64,000 nt of DNA, from assembly GCF_003991905.1 (NCBI RefSeq), contig NZ_RSCL01000007.1, positions 155,465-219,464 on the forward strand, in the 5' to 3' direction. Positions 18,077 to 26,042 of the stretch are shown here, piece by piece (within the stretch, counting starts at the first letter, position 1; each line of letters opens with the position of its first letter). The translations under genes were made by a program, and so were the position numbers. This DNA comes from Dulcicalothrix desertica PCC 7102 (lineage in GTDB: Bacteria; Cyanobacteriota; Cyanobacteriia; Cyanobacteriales; Nostocaceae). The notes below the pieces were generated by a model. That model was given only the letters and a program-made list of their open reading frames with translations, was not told where the DNA came from and searched no databases.

Positions 18077-18158
18077 GAGTGCTGAGTGCTGAGTGCTGAG
18101 TGCTGAGTGCTGAGTGCTGAGTGCTGAGTGCTGAGTGCTGAGTGCTGAGTGCTGAGTG
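18077..18158. repeat. STRR array of about 11-12 GTGCTGA heptamers
   Basis: An uninterrupted direct array of GAGTGCT units that begins immediately after the hemA stop codon. There are no spacers, so it is not a CRISPR array. It is the longest of the heptamer arrays in the window. Confidence 0.95.
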
Positions 18159-18287
18159 GAGAGCAAGCAAATTTGCTTTCCACTTGGCACTCATTCTTTT
18201 TGATCAATTACCAAGCTGGCAAGAATTTAAACGAAAAATTTATTTCGTATATTTACATAGATTAAGCTCGCTACACTTACAAATCCT

Positions 18288-18420
18288 GGCTGGCAACGGA
18301 TGTAACGGATGTAACGGATGTAACGGATGATTTATTTGATACAAACAAAATTTGATTTTGCGGCGCCTCATCTAAACGAATCAACTATCCGTTACATCCT
18401 AGAGTCATCCGTTGCCAGCC
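18288..18420. repeat. 133-base palindromic element with ACGGAT repeats, copy 1
   Basis: Perfect 15-base terminal inverted repeats (GGCTGGCAACGGATG at the left, its reverse complement at 18406-18420). Inside the left end are tandem GTAACGGAT units, and the right arm carries ATCCGTTACATCC. Related elements lie at 55314-55416 and 63911-64000. No ORF is present, so this is a MITE-like or REP-like unit. Confidence 0.9.
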
Positions 18421-18895
18421 TACCCACTAAAATTAATGACACGGACTACTAGTCTAGGCTGGATTTTATAACGCTCTTATCAGTTGTGTGGGCGCCGCTA
18501 TACGGATTGTCTGAACGATGCATATAAATGCACGTTCTTTTCATCATCGTACAAAAATATCTAAATACCTAACTTAAGATAGATTTTAATCGTTAATTTA
18601 GCTCCTCAACCATTTGTTTCGTTTTGATTTTCTAATGATGTAATTAGAAAATACTTATATTTAGTCTCACATCCTTATCTTCCGAATCTTAGATTTTATA
18701 GCTTTTGAGCAGCTTAACGTATACAAATGTAAAGAACTACTTAAGAAACTAAATTTTCCTTGTAAAAAGACTACAAAATGAAAAATTGACTGCAAAAAAT
18801 CAAACAGGGATTCAGGAATGCTGTGTGAAAGGAGGGCAGCACAATAGTTAGATTCAGCTCTAATTAGATGAGTATCGAATCAATTATTAAAAACT
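18421..18895. other. Intergenic region before ArsR-type regulator
   Basis: About 475 AT-rich bases. Nothing beyond the expected promoter of the regulator was recognised; GAAAGGAGGGCAGCAC at 18827-18842 is purine-rich but too far (over 50 bases) from the start codon to be its ribosome binding site. Confidence 0.4.
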
Positions 18896-19489
18896 ATGAA
18901 AAATGAGCAATTTAAAATTTTGCTGCGTTTTTTTAAAGCGTTAGCAGATGAAAGCAGATTAAAAATTGTAGGTATTTTGGCTTCGCAAGAATGTAGTGTG
19001 GAGGAATTGGCGGCACTACTGCAACTTAAAGAGCCAACAGTATCTCACCATTTAGCTAAATTAAAAGAGTTACATTTGGTTAGTATGCGTCCAGAAGGAA
19101 ATGCTCATTTATATCAGTTAAATAGTGAGGCATTACAAAGCTTGAGTAAAGAAATTTTTACACCAGAGAAAATGGCTTCTTTGGTTGAAGGTGTTAGTAC
19201 ACAAGCATGGGAAAACAAAGTACTAAAAACTTATATAGAAGGAGATTTTCAAAACCCTGAAGCTGTGCAACATCTGAAAGAGATTCCTGCAAGTCGAAAA
19301 AAACGCTTGGTGGTTCTCAAATGGTTAGTAGAAAAATTTGAAGTGGGGGTCAAATATTCTGAACGTAATGTCAATGAAATAATTAAGCGTTATCATCCTG
19401 ATTTTGCCACTCTGCGACGCGAATTAGTGGGGTACCAACTGTTGATGCGTGAACAGGCAGTTTATTGTCGTCTAGATAAAGACAACTGA
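18896..19489 (+). CDS. ArsR-family regulator with DUF2087 domain
   Basis: A 197-residue transcription factor. Residues about 5-80 form an ArsR winged helix: FFKALADESRLKIVGIL, then SVEELAALLQLKEPTVSHHL as the helix-turn-helix. Residues about 120-190 match DUF2087, with KEIPASRKKRLVVLKWLVEK and FEVGVKYSERNVNEIIKRYH through REQAVYCRL. This fusion occurs in bacteria as a DNA-binding regulator of unknown signal. No CxC metal-binding motif of ArsR/SmtB sensors is present; Cys27 stands alone. It is monocistronic, ending in a clear hairpin. Confidence 0.9.
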   Translation: MKNEQFKILLRFFKALADESRLKIVGILASQECSVEELAALLQLKEPTVSHHLAKLKELHLVSMRPEGNAHLYQLNSEALQSLSKEIFTPEKMASLVEGVSTQAWENKVLKTYIEGDFQNPEAVQHLKEIPASRKKRLVVLKWLVEKFEVGVKYSERNVNEIIKRYHPDFATLRRELVGYQLLMREQAVYCRLDKDN

Positions 19490-19503
19490 TTTCCCACCTC
19501 TAC

Positions 19504-19532
19504 AAACCCAACTTCTCAAAAAAGTTGGGTTT
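19504..19532 (+). terminator. Hairpin terminator after ArsR-type gene
   Basis: Perfect 11-base stem AAACCCAACTT / AAGTTGGGTTT with a short A-rich loop, 15 bases after the stop codon. No long T-run follows. AACCCAACTT hairpins of this type are also common dispersed elements in cyanobacteria. Confidence 0.7.
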
Positions 19533-20082
19533 GAATACAAAATTACTATTTTAATTATTCTTTTTCGCGCTAATAACTTTTATAACTTTTATATACTTCG
19601 GCGCCAGACACGATTCAGTAATAAAATTTTGATAAAAAATGTATTTTTATATACATAAACATCAGTGCAATATATGATAAACAATTTGCTGCTTGTCTGT
19701 CATATCAATATTTAAGCGTATGTATAAGTCGGTTACTCGCTGTTTGGTAGTTATTTTTATATCCCATGCTTGGATTAGAACACTTGCGTATGGAAAGTCA
19801 TGTATTGGTAACTTATTAGAAACTGAAATAAGTATTTACTTGTATAACTAACAGCAACTATGTAAAAAATTTACAAAGTATTGATAAAATTCATCAAATT
19901 TATACAAATAATGGTTTAATAAGAAATTAATTTGAGATGAGTAAGTAAGCAAAATTTACTTCCCTAGCTTCCGTAGTTCAGTACATAAGGACTACAGAGG
20001 TGTTGAATGGCTGTTCAGCTAGGGTGCAGTTTTAGAAATAACAATTTCAGTCACGTAAACTCGATACCAGTAGATTTTCGAT
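19533..20082. other. Intergenic region, no gene recognised
   Basis: About 550 very AT-rich bases with one GGCGCC site. A 61-codon frame starting at 20007 runs into the next gene in another frame and does not look protein-like. No RNA structure or repeat could be named. Confidence 0.4.
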
Positions 20083-20697
20083 ATGCTCAAAAAGATATTA
20101 TTGCCAACCGTTGTAATTTCAGGTACATTGTTGGCTGGCTTTGGCGCCCTATTATTCACGCAAGGTTCCAAACCAGTGCAAGTTCAACTTGAAAACCGAC
20201 AAGTCTTTGATGGTAGACTCAAAGATATTATTTCGCCCCAGCTAGGAGCTTTGCTAACCATAGGGGTAACGGTGACGACTGCATCATTATTAGCTTCGAG
20301 CCACTCTGCGAAAGAGTCATCTAAATTAGAGAAGCGAGTATCTGAGCTTAAAACAGAAATATCTAATAAAGATGCTCAAATCAACGAACTCAAAGTGGCG
20401 CCTTCGAGTCCAATGCTATCTTCGCTCTCATGGTTTTTAGAAGGAGACCATGTAACATCCTCGGTAATAGAGCCAAAAATAAAACAAACTATAGAAACTT
20501 TACCAGTTCCAACTCCAGAACCTGTCGTAGCTGTGCGACGACCTGCAACAAAGCCGCTTATAACCCCAATATCTTCTATGAAGTATGAGGTTATAACAAC
20601 AACTCAGCCATCTGTACAAACTGCAACTAGTGGTTTTCCTTCGGCACAGTCAGTTCAAAGCTACATTCAGCGCAACCCTGAAGTATCTGTCAAGTAA
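20083..20697 (+). CDS. Hypothetical membrane protein with coiled coil
   Basis: A 204-residue protein I do not recognise. The first segment (ILLPTVVISGTLLAGFGALLF, residues 4-25) is a signal anchor or membrane helix. A second hydrophobic stretch (GALLTIGVTVTTASLLASS) covers about 54-72. Residues 75-105 form a short coiled coil (KLEKRVSELKTEISNKDAQI). The rest is a Pro/Thr/Val-rich low-complexity tail, and the protein ends SYIQRNPEVSVK. This suggests a bitopic or hairpin membrane protein with an exposed flexible tail. It converges with the four-gene minus-strand operon 7 bases downstream. Confidence 0.65.
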   Translation: MLKKILLPTVVISGTLLAGFGALLFTQGSKPVQVQLENRQVFDGRLKDIISPQLGALLTIGVTVTTASLLASSHSAKESSKLEKRVSELKTEISNKDAQINELKVAPSSPMLSSLSWFLEGDHVTSSVIEPKIKQTIETLPVPTPEPVVAVRRPATKPLITPISSMKYEVITTTQPSVQTATSGFPSAQSVQSYIQRNPEVSVK

Positions 20698-20704
20698 TTA
20701 GTGC

Positions 20705-21508
20705 CTATATATCACTAGTTAGAATAAAACGCCAATCACTATTATCCATTCCATGACTCACAACACTTGCACTGGCGCCTGGATATATATCAAAACGTCC
20801 TAATGCCCGTGCAAGTTCATCATTAGTAGGCACACAGAACATATGAGTATACCCCGGTATCACTTCTGGTGTGCCTTTCTCAACATTTGCTCCCCACTGG
20901 ACGTGAACGAGTGGCAAAATATTTCCTGTGCTTTGCAAGCGTAAGTCTTTAATGCCTTTAAGACTTATATAAGAAATATTGCCTCGATGTTTAACAATTA
21001 ATGGAGCAACATCACTCATTGTCGCCGCATCTAGGCTATAAATACCTAATTGGGTAGATGTGGTAAATTTAATTCTAGAGTATTTTTCAATAACTTTTAC
21101 CCAACGGTTAGGACTACCGTCTCCAGGATTCATAGAAATCGTATAACCACAGCTACATTCACGAATCCCATCAACTACGGCATGACTTAGAATTCGTAAA
21201 GATAAATTACGACCCTGGTAATTAGAGTGAACTTTTAAATCACAAAGGTACCATGCACTCATCGGCGCCGAGTCTTGCTGGTATGGAATTTGACGTAGTA
21301 TACCAGCACCAACAGCCCCAACTATATAATTATCGTGCATTACGTAGTAATTAACTTTACCAAGACGGTCAAAAAAAGCAAAGTAATCTAGACCGTGATC
21401 TATTTGAAAGAAATCTTTTCCTAGAGGATATTTGGCAATTGTTTCAATGCTAACAATTTCCTCTTGAAACATATGGCGCTCTGCGGGAGCAATACGGTGA
21501 AACTTCAT
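20705..21508 (-). CDS. GNAT-like acetyltransferase, last gene of biosynthetic-type operon
   Basis: A 267-residue protein starting at MKFHRIAPAERHMF. A GTG 15 bases upstream is possible, but the ATG at 21508 overlaps the preceding stop as ATGA, indicating coupled translation. The N-terminal half has the GNAT core: VNYYVMHDNYIVGAVGAGIL, then WYLCDLKVHSNYQGRNLSL with the Q/RxxGxx-type acetyl-CoA pyrophosphate loop. The C-terminal half (after about residue 140) is unassigned. It is fourth in the desaturase/diiron/DUF3419 operon, so it probably acylates or otherwise modifies the pathway product. Confidence 0.7.
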   Translation of the reverse strand: MKFHRIAPAERHMFQEEIVSIETIAKYPLGKDFFQIDHGLDYFAFFDRLGKVNYYVMHDNYIVGAVGAGILRQIPYQQDSAPMSAWYLCDLKVHSNYQGRNLSLRILSHAVVDGIRECSCGYTISMNPGDGSPNRWVKVIEKYSRIKFTTSTQLGIYSLDAATMSDVAPLIVKHRGNISYISLKGIKDLRLQSTGNILPLVHVQWGANVEKGTPEVIPGYTHMFCVPTNDELARALGRFDIYPGASASVVSHGMDNSDWRFILTSDI

Positions 21509-22584
21509 ATTTTTTGTACCCACCCCACAACTATTTCACGATAGAAGAACGAACGGTCAGACTCTAAAAGTTTGTGATTAAGTTGTTTATCTATATAAAT
21601 ATGTTTAGCCATGACTGAGGCAAGATGATGGTCGCCATTAAGCCTTCGTCCAATTAATGCACCACCAGGTTTTAAGCAATGTACGGCATTTTGAAGCATT
21701 TCATCTAAATCATTAGGGGGCATCCAGTCAGAAATATTAGAAAATTGAATCAAATCGTAAGGTTGGCTTGTTGCTAGTTCGAGCATTTTTTGGGCAAAGG
21801 CGCCTTGATGTAGGTGTAATCTTGAGGTTTTAAGTTCTCGAATTGAGATTTGGGTATCTGGTTGCAAGTAAAGTGGTACACCATCAAATCCATAAGAATA
21901 AGAATCACTCCAAACTTGAGTTAGAAAGTAATTTGCCATTGTGTATTTATGTAAAGCTTTGGCAAAAACATCGGCAAAATGTGTGCCAAAACTTCTATCC
22001 ATAGAATAATTAACGGCAGCATCACCAAAAATGCGTGCAAGTTTATTACGTTCAAAGACAGTTTCAAAAATTTGCTGCCAAAGTGGATTTATAGTTACGG
22101 TGTCTGGGTTGCGTAGTGGGTTAAGACCTGATGCAGTAAAGCTCGCAGATAATTCGCGAAACAGTTGCTCGAATTTGCCAATTTGGTTTAGACCAAAAGC
22201 AATTTGTTCAATTCGTGCATCCCAATAATTTCGAGTTGAGGTTGGCAGGTGAGATGCGATTTGATTATACAGATTAACCCGTTCGGCTTGAGTTATTTTA
22301 GTGGCGCCGATTAAATCTAGTTGTTCTTCAAGCTGTAAATGTAGTAATGCTTGTCGTCGTAATTCAACTAAATGCAGCTGTGCAGGATTTAAATCAACGG
22401 CATCAATGTGTCCTACATTTGGACATGACAGTAGACTTAATACTGTACATCCTCCTGACGCAATTATTAGTACTCGCAATGGATGATTTTGCGTTTGGGT
22501 TAATTGCTTGATAACCTGTAGTTCAATAGTGGGGTCTTCACGAACTTGGGAAAATGAAATATCAGAGGGTGGGGCGCAAATCAT
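21505..22584 (-). CDS. DUF3419 / BtaA-like aminocarboxypropyltransferase
   Basis: A SAM-dependent enzyme of the DUF3419 family, whose characterised member BtaA transfers the 3-amino-3-carboxypropyl group of SAM to diacylglycerol. Start chosen at 22584 (MICAPPSDISFSQVREDP), which overlaps the preceding gene by 23 bases; a longer frame adds 16 residues. The Rossmann SAM site is LRVLIIASGGCTVLSLL followed by HIDAVDLNPAQLHLVELR. Other family marks are NYSMDRSFGTHFADVFAKAL and YDLIQFSNISDWM with LKPGGALIGRRLNGDH near the end. No separate BtaB-like methyltransferase is nearby, so a conventional betaine lipid is not the obvious product. Confidence 0.82.
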   Translation of the reverse strand: MICAPPSDISFSQVREDPTIELQVIKQLTQTQNHPLRVLIIASGGCTVLSLLSCPNVGHIDAVDLNPAQLHLVELRRQALLHLQLEEQLDLIGATKITQAERVNLYNQIASHLPTSTRNYWDARIEQIAFGLNQIGKFEQLFRELSASFTASGLNPLRNPDTVTINPLWQQIFETVFERNKLARIFGDAAVNYSMDRSFGTHFADVFAKALHKYTMANYFLTQVWSDSYSYGFDGVPLYLQPDTQISIRELKTSRLHLHQGAFAQKMLELATSQPYDLIQFSNISDWMPPNDLDEMLQNAVHCLKPGGALIGRRLNGDHHLASVMAKHIYIDKQLNHKLLESDRSFFYREIVVGWVQKI

Positions 22585-23302
22585 TATACAAACTCCAAAA
22601 ATAGTAGGCGCCCAAAACAAGAGCTTGTGCAACTTGAGGACGCAACACCAATGTATTCCATGCTGGAATTGCTATATCCATTAAATCTCTAGCATGTTCG
22701 GTATCAAGTTTTTCGTGAGTCGTGTAGTGCGATTGACTACCAGGTAGTGTCCATAGCCTTTGCTGTAGGGTACTAGCAATCGAACTGCTAATACCTACAT
22801 ACAAATATTCGATTATACATAGCATCGCGGCGCCTGCTTCAGGACTTTGAGTCAAGCAATAAGTTAAAATCGATTGATTAAAAGCTAATACAGGAGTAGT
22901 ACAGGGCGAATTAAACTCACTGTCCAAAGCTCCCAAAGCTTGTAAATACTCGCGAAAAGTAAATTTGTGGGAACGTAAAACATTACCATAACCATGTTCC
23001 TCAGCAATATTCGCGAAAAGAGGCAGTCGCGCTTCCAGAAACTGTACACGCGCGAGAACTGCTGCTAATGCTTGAGAAAAAGACTCAACTGCAAAGCGAA
23101 AAGGTAGTTGACTTTTGAGAAAAGCATCGCGCGTTGTTGCTTCCTCATTCATCCATACAAAATAAGGATGCTTGTTAAAATCATATATAGAAGCAACTTG
23201 TGTTATTGCAGCTTCTAATGTTGGTAATTTAATTAGTTCTTTCCAAGATAATTCTGGTGTTTTACTAATTATAGATATTGGTTTCGATATAAATGCCTGC
23301 AT
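22562..23302 (-). CDS. Haem-oxygenase-like diiron oxidase family protein (HDO)
   Basis: A 246-residue all-helical protein starting at MQAFISKPISI, 8 bases after the desaturase stop; a longer frame would overlap that gene. Metal-ligand motifs of the haem-oxygenase-like diiron superfamily are visible: IAEEHGYGN (Glu101/Glu102), CIIEYLYVG (Glu165) and HEKLDTEHA (His196-x3-Asp200-x2-His203). Related enzymes (UndA, BesC, SznF-type) perform N-oxygenation, C-C cleavage or decarboxylation of amino acids and fatty acids. Position between a desaturase and an aminocarboxypropyltransferase suggests that the substrate is a lipid or a SAM-derived amino acid. Confidence 0.78.
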   Translation of the reverse strand: MQAFISKPISIISKTPELSWKELIKLPTLEAAITQVASIYDFNKHPYFVWMNEEATTRDAFLKSQLPFRFAVESFSQALAAVLARVQFLEARLPLFANIAEEHGYGNVLRSHKFTFREYLQALGALDSEFNSPCTTPVLAFNQSILTYCLTQSPEAGAAMLCIIEYLYVGISSSIASTLQQRLWTLPGSQSHYTTHEKLDTEHARDLMDIAIPAWNTLVLRPQVAQALVLGAYYFWSLYNDLRPTL

Positions 23303-23309
23303 ATATTTA

Positions 23310-24260
23310 TTACTTAATAGAAATACTTCCAACTGGTGATTTCTGGAAGCTAGCAAGAGTAAAATCCCGTACAAATGCAAAATAGGAAGGAATAAACGGG
23401 GCGCCTTTAGATATTAATTCATCCTTAAGCTCATTATGTAAAAGTGGCAAATTATACCAAGGCACACCAGGATACAAATGATGTTCAAGATGGTAATTTT
23501 CGTTACACATAAAAAAGCGCGTAACTCGGTTTGTAAGAATAGTGCGTGTACCGCGAATAAGATCAAACTCATGTTCTAACAGCGTGTGCTGACTCATACC
23601 GCGAATATTCACCATTGTGTTAATGAACATCATCGGTATTAACCAACCATGTATTATCAAGCTGATATTAATTGGCGCCACAATTAACGTAGTAGCTAAA
23701 ATTCCTAATAAAGCAACTTCAATTGCAATCCAAACTTTATCTTGAGTATCACCTTGACGAAACCCAAGAATTGGAATTGCCACTAAATACACCGGATAAC
23801 CAATAATTAGGCGCCCCCAGTACATCAAAAACTGTAACCAAGTCCACTTCGTATAATTACTATAATGGTCAGGGTCGCCTTCTAAGCCCAAATGCTTGTG
23901 ATGTTTAAGATGTAATACTTTATATGCCGAATAATTTTGTCCAACAGGTAAAGCACAAATAATACTTAGTGCCCGATTCCATACTGAATTACCATGCAGA
24001 ACTCCATGCACACCCTCATGGGTAAACAAGCTAATTCCATGTAGCGAAGCTGCTGCAACCAGATATAACGGCAAACAAACAAGCGGGCGCCAAGGATTTA
24101 TAATTGTTTGAGATATAACAAAAGCACTATAGCCAGCAACAATATATAAAATTAAGAATGTTATCAGGCGCCAGTTGTGATGATGAGCAGTAACATGTAA
24201 ATCCTTTAGCAAATCTGGATTTACACGCGGCTTCTCCCACTGAATTACAGTAGATTCCAT
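23310..24260 (-). CDS. Membrane fatty acid desaturase/hydroxylase
   Basis: A 316-residue integral membrane diiron enzyme. The three histidine boxes are complete: HEGVH (81-85), HLKHH (117-121) and HLEHH (257-261), with four to five hydrophobic segments between them. The layout resembles the CrtR/DesA-like and rhizopine-oxygenase-type desaturase branch (FADS), but the exact position and substrate are unclear. It is the first gene of the four-gene minus-strand operon, and its upstream region (24261-24557) should hold the operon promoter. Electron donor is presumably ferredoxin. Confidence 0.88.
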   Translation of the reverse strand: MESTVIQWEKPRVNPDLLKDLHVTAHHHNWRLITFLILYIVAGYSAFVISQTIINPWRPLVCLPLYLVAAASLHGISLFTHEGVHGVLHGNSVWNRALSIICALPVGQNYSAYKVLHLKHHKHLGLEGDPDHYSNYTKWTWLQFLMYWGRLIIGYPVYLVAIPILGFRQGDTQDKVWIAIEVALLGILATTLIVAPINISLIIHGWLIPMMFINTMVNIRGMSQHTLLEHEFDLIRGTRTILTNRVTRFFMCNENYHLEHHLYPGVPWYNLPLLHNELKDELISKGAPFIPSYFAFVRDFTLASFQKSPVGSISIK

Positions 24261-24557
24261 ATATAATTGATACTTTTTTTAAGTTAATCTAAATAAGTGT
24301 TAATACTAAGTTTTAATGTATTACAACTAAGCTTACAATGTAACACTTTATTCCAGCATAGTAGTCACATCACAAATCTTGCCGCTAAGTGTGCAACTTT
24401 TTTAACTGGACACTATAAAACCATGCAGGTTGAGTGGAGGCGCCCATGAACCCAACAAAATATAACAAAATATTACGCAACATTCCTCGGCGCCTACAAC
24501 CCGTATAAAAATAACAATTAAGTCAAAAGTATAAAAAACAAATTAGCGCCTAAAGAA
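24261..24557. other. Upstream region of the desaturase operon
   Basis: AT-rich non-coding DNA presumed to hold the operon promoter. Two GGCGCC sites lie at about 24440-24500. No operator or RNA element could be named. Confidence 0.35.
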
Positions 24558-24623
24558 CGTAGGGTGCGTGAAGGCTACGAAAAAATTTCAACGTAAATAT
24601 TAAGACTTGTAGCGTCACGCACC
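24558..24623. repeat. GTAGGGTGCGTGACGC palindromic repeat, copy 1
   Basis: Inverted repeat with ACGTAGGGTGCGTGAAGGCT at one end and GTAGCGTCACGCACC at the other. It is highly similar to 38881-38944, including the internal AAGACTTGTAGCGTCACGCA. A half copy (GCATCACGCACCCTACGT) lies at 55494-55511. Confidence 0.85.
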
Positions 24624-24637
24624 AGATTCTATATCAA

Positions 24638-25087
24638 CTACTGTGTTACGACCGTGAATTTTACAATATATCTATAATTTCCAGACCTAAGACGGCGCCC
24701 TCTATCTACAGAAAAATTAATTTGTATAGGAGTTGTTCCTTCAGGTAAAGCAACAGGTGCATCACCTGTTTTAGTAGAATTTCCCTGTGGAGTCCTAACT
24801 ATAGCGAAAGAAGATACAGGTGTAAAACTATGACCAGAAACTTGAATAGGCGCCGATACACTTAAAAATACAGGTTTATAGCAAGTAACATTCATCTGAG
24901 TTGGAGTACCACCGACTTCACTAAAAGAAACAAGCTTAGTTGATGGGTTTCCTTGAGAAACTAATACACCAGGATTGGTTTGAGTGAAGCTACATTCTTT
25001 TGATTTTTCAGAAGCTACTACACTCTTTGATGTACCTACATTTGCAGTAATTATAATAGTCAATATGAACAGTATACGACGAATCAT
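24638..25087 (-). CDS. Secreted pilin-like protein (spore coat U-like)
   Basis: A 149-residue protein with a signal peptide (MIRRILFILTIIITANVG) and two cysteines in the mature part (KECSFTQ and VTCYKP), consistent with the single disulfide of chaperone-usher subunits. It ends SGNYRYIVKFTVVTQ, the C-terminal beta-strand pattern of spore coat protein U/sigma-fimbrial subunits. It lies 39 bases after a second, similar protein, so the two probably form an operon. It is a candidate minor or tip subunit of the fimbrial locus at 35-41 kb. Confidence 0.65.
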   Translation of the reverse strand: MIRRILFILTIIITANVGTSKSVVASEKSKECSFTQTNPGVLVSQGNPSTKLVSFSEVGGTPTQMNVTCYKPVFLSVSAPIQVSGHSFTPVSSFAIVRTPQGNSTKTGDAPVALPEGTTPIQINFSVDRGRRLRSGNYRYIVKFTVVTQ

Positions 25088-25126
25088 TTTTTTGTTTATT
25101 AATTAAATTTATAGCAAATAATAAAA

Positions 25127-25633
25127 TTAGGGAGTTGCAGTTATAGTAACGGTAAAGCTATACTTTCCAGGCAATATTTTTTCACTATGACGCGCTTCCA
25201 TATTAATTTTAATTGTTCCTAAAGAGTTGCCAGGAATATTGCTACCTGGTTTACCTGATTCAATATTAATATCAGGTAAACTCTCTTCAGTATCCATTGA
25301 AACTAATGTTGCAGTAGCTCTTGCAGATAAATTATCAGATAAAAACGTTGTTGCACCATTGCCACCACTCCGCACAGGTTCAGAAATAGTCAGAGTTGCA
25401 TCCGCACTACAATCTATTTCAAGACTTGCAGGCGCCCCATCATCAACACTACTACTACTACTAAGGACTGTCCCATCTTGATTAATGCCTAATTGTCCAT
25501 CTACACTATTGCTAAAAGTGCAATTAACAGGTACGTCTCCAGCTGCACTACCTTCATCAGCATTTACGCTCTTCGTAAAGATAGTGCAGTGTATAAGCAT
25601 GAAGGCAAAACTTAACAGCAAGTAACGAATCAT
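25127..25633 (-). CDS. Secreted pilin-like protein (spore coat U-like)
   Basis: A 168-residue secreted protein with signal peptide MIRYLLLSFAFMLIHCTIF, two mature cysteines (VNCTFSN and IDCSADA) and a C-terminal strand GKYSFTVTITATP. That ending parallels TYTYEVTVTATPGS of the protein at 40097-40597, so these are paralogues. It is the first gene of a two-gene operon divergent from the giant RTX gene. A role as a fimbrial subunit is inferred from fold features and proximity to the chaperone and usher genes. Confidence 0.65.
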   Translation of the reverse strand: MIRYLLLSFAFMLIHCTIFTKSVNADEGSAAGDVPVNCTFSNSVDGQLGINQDGTVLSSSSSVDDGAPASLEIDCSADATLTISEPVRSGGNGATTFLSDNLSARATATLVSMDTEESLPDINIESGKPGSNIPGNSLGTIKINMEARHSEKILPGKYSFTVTITATP

Positions 25634-26042
25634 ACCTTAACATCCATATTTATTCGGTCAAAATTGTAACGATTATAGGTTAACCTTACTTTCTAAGCTT
25701 TGGCTTGAGTATAATAACGGATTTTGGAATACAAACTACTTATGTGAGGCATCTGAATGTTTAACTTACTTTAACAAGTCATTCTTAAGTTTCTGTATTT
25801 GCTCGTATAAATAAAGCAATATTTATTGTTTTAGCAACTAAAAACTAGCTCATAAATATCACTTTAATTACAAATATCTTCAATTACTACGTAGTATAAA
25901 TTTTCCATCAAAATCTGAAAACATTAATAATTAAAGAGTGGTGCAAGTACTGAGGCATCAAGCATATATATAGGTAAAAATATTTTATTGACTATAAATT
26001 ACATTTCTCAAACCGTTACAGCTTTAGGAAACACCAATAAGT
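25634..26042. other. Divergent promoter region, pilin-like pair / giant RTX gene
   Basis: About 410 very AT-rich bases between divergent genes. No repeat, GGCGCC site or RNA element was recognised. It should contain promoters for both transcripts. Confidence 0.4.

Noticed and set aside
18077..18158. Regular short repeat array as CRISPR
   Set aside because: The units are 7-base GTGCTGA copies with no spacers and no cas genes nearby; this is an STRR tract.
20007..20192. 61-codon frame before the small membrane protein
   Set aside because: No ribosome binding site, basic/aromatic scrambled composition, and it runs into the next gene in another frame.
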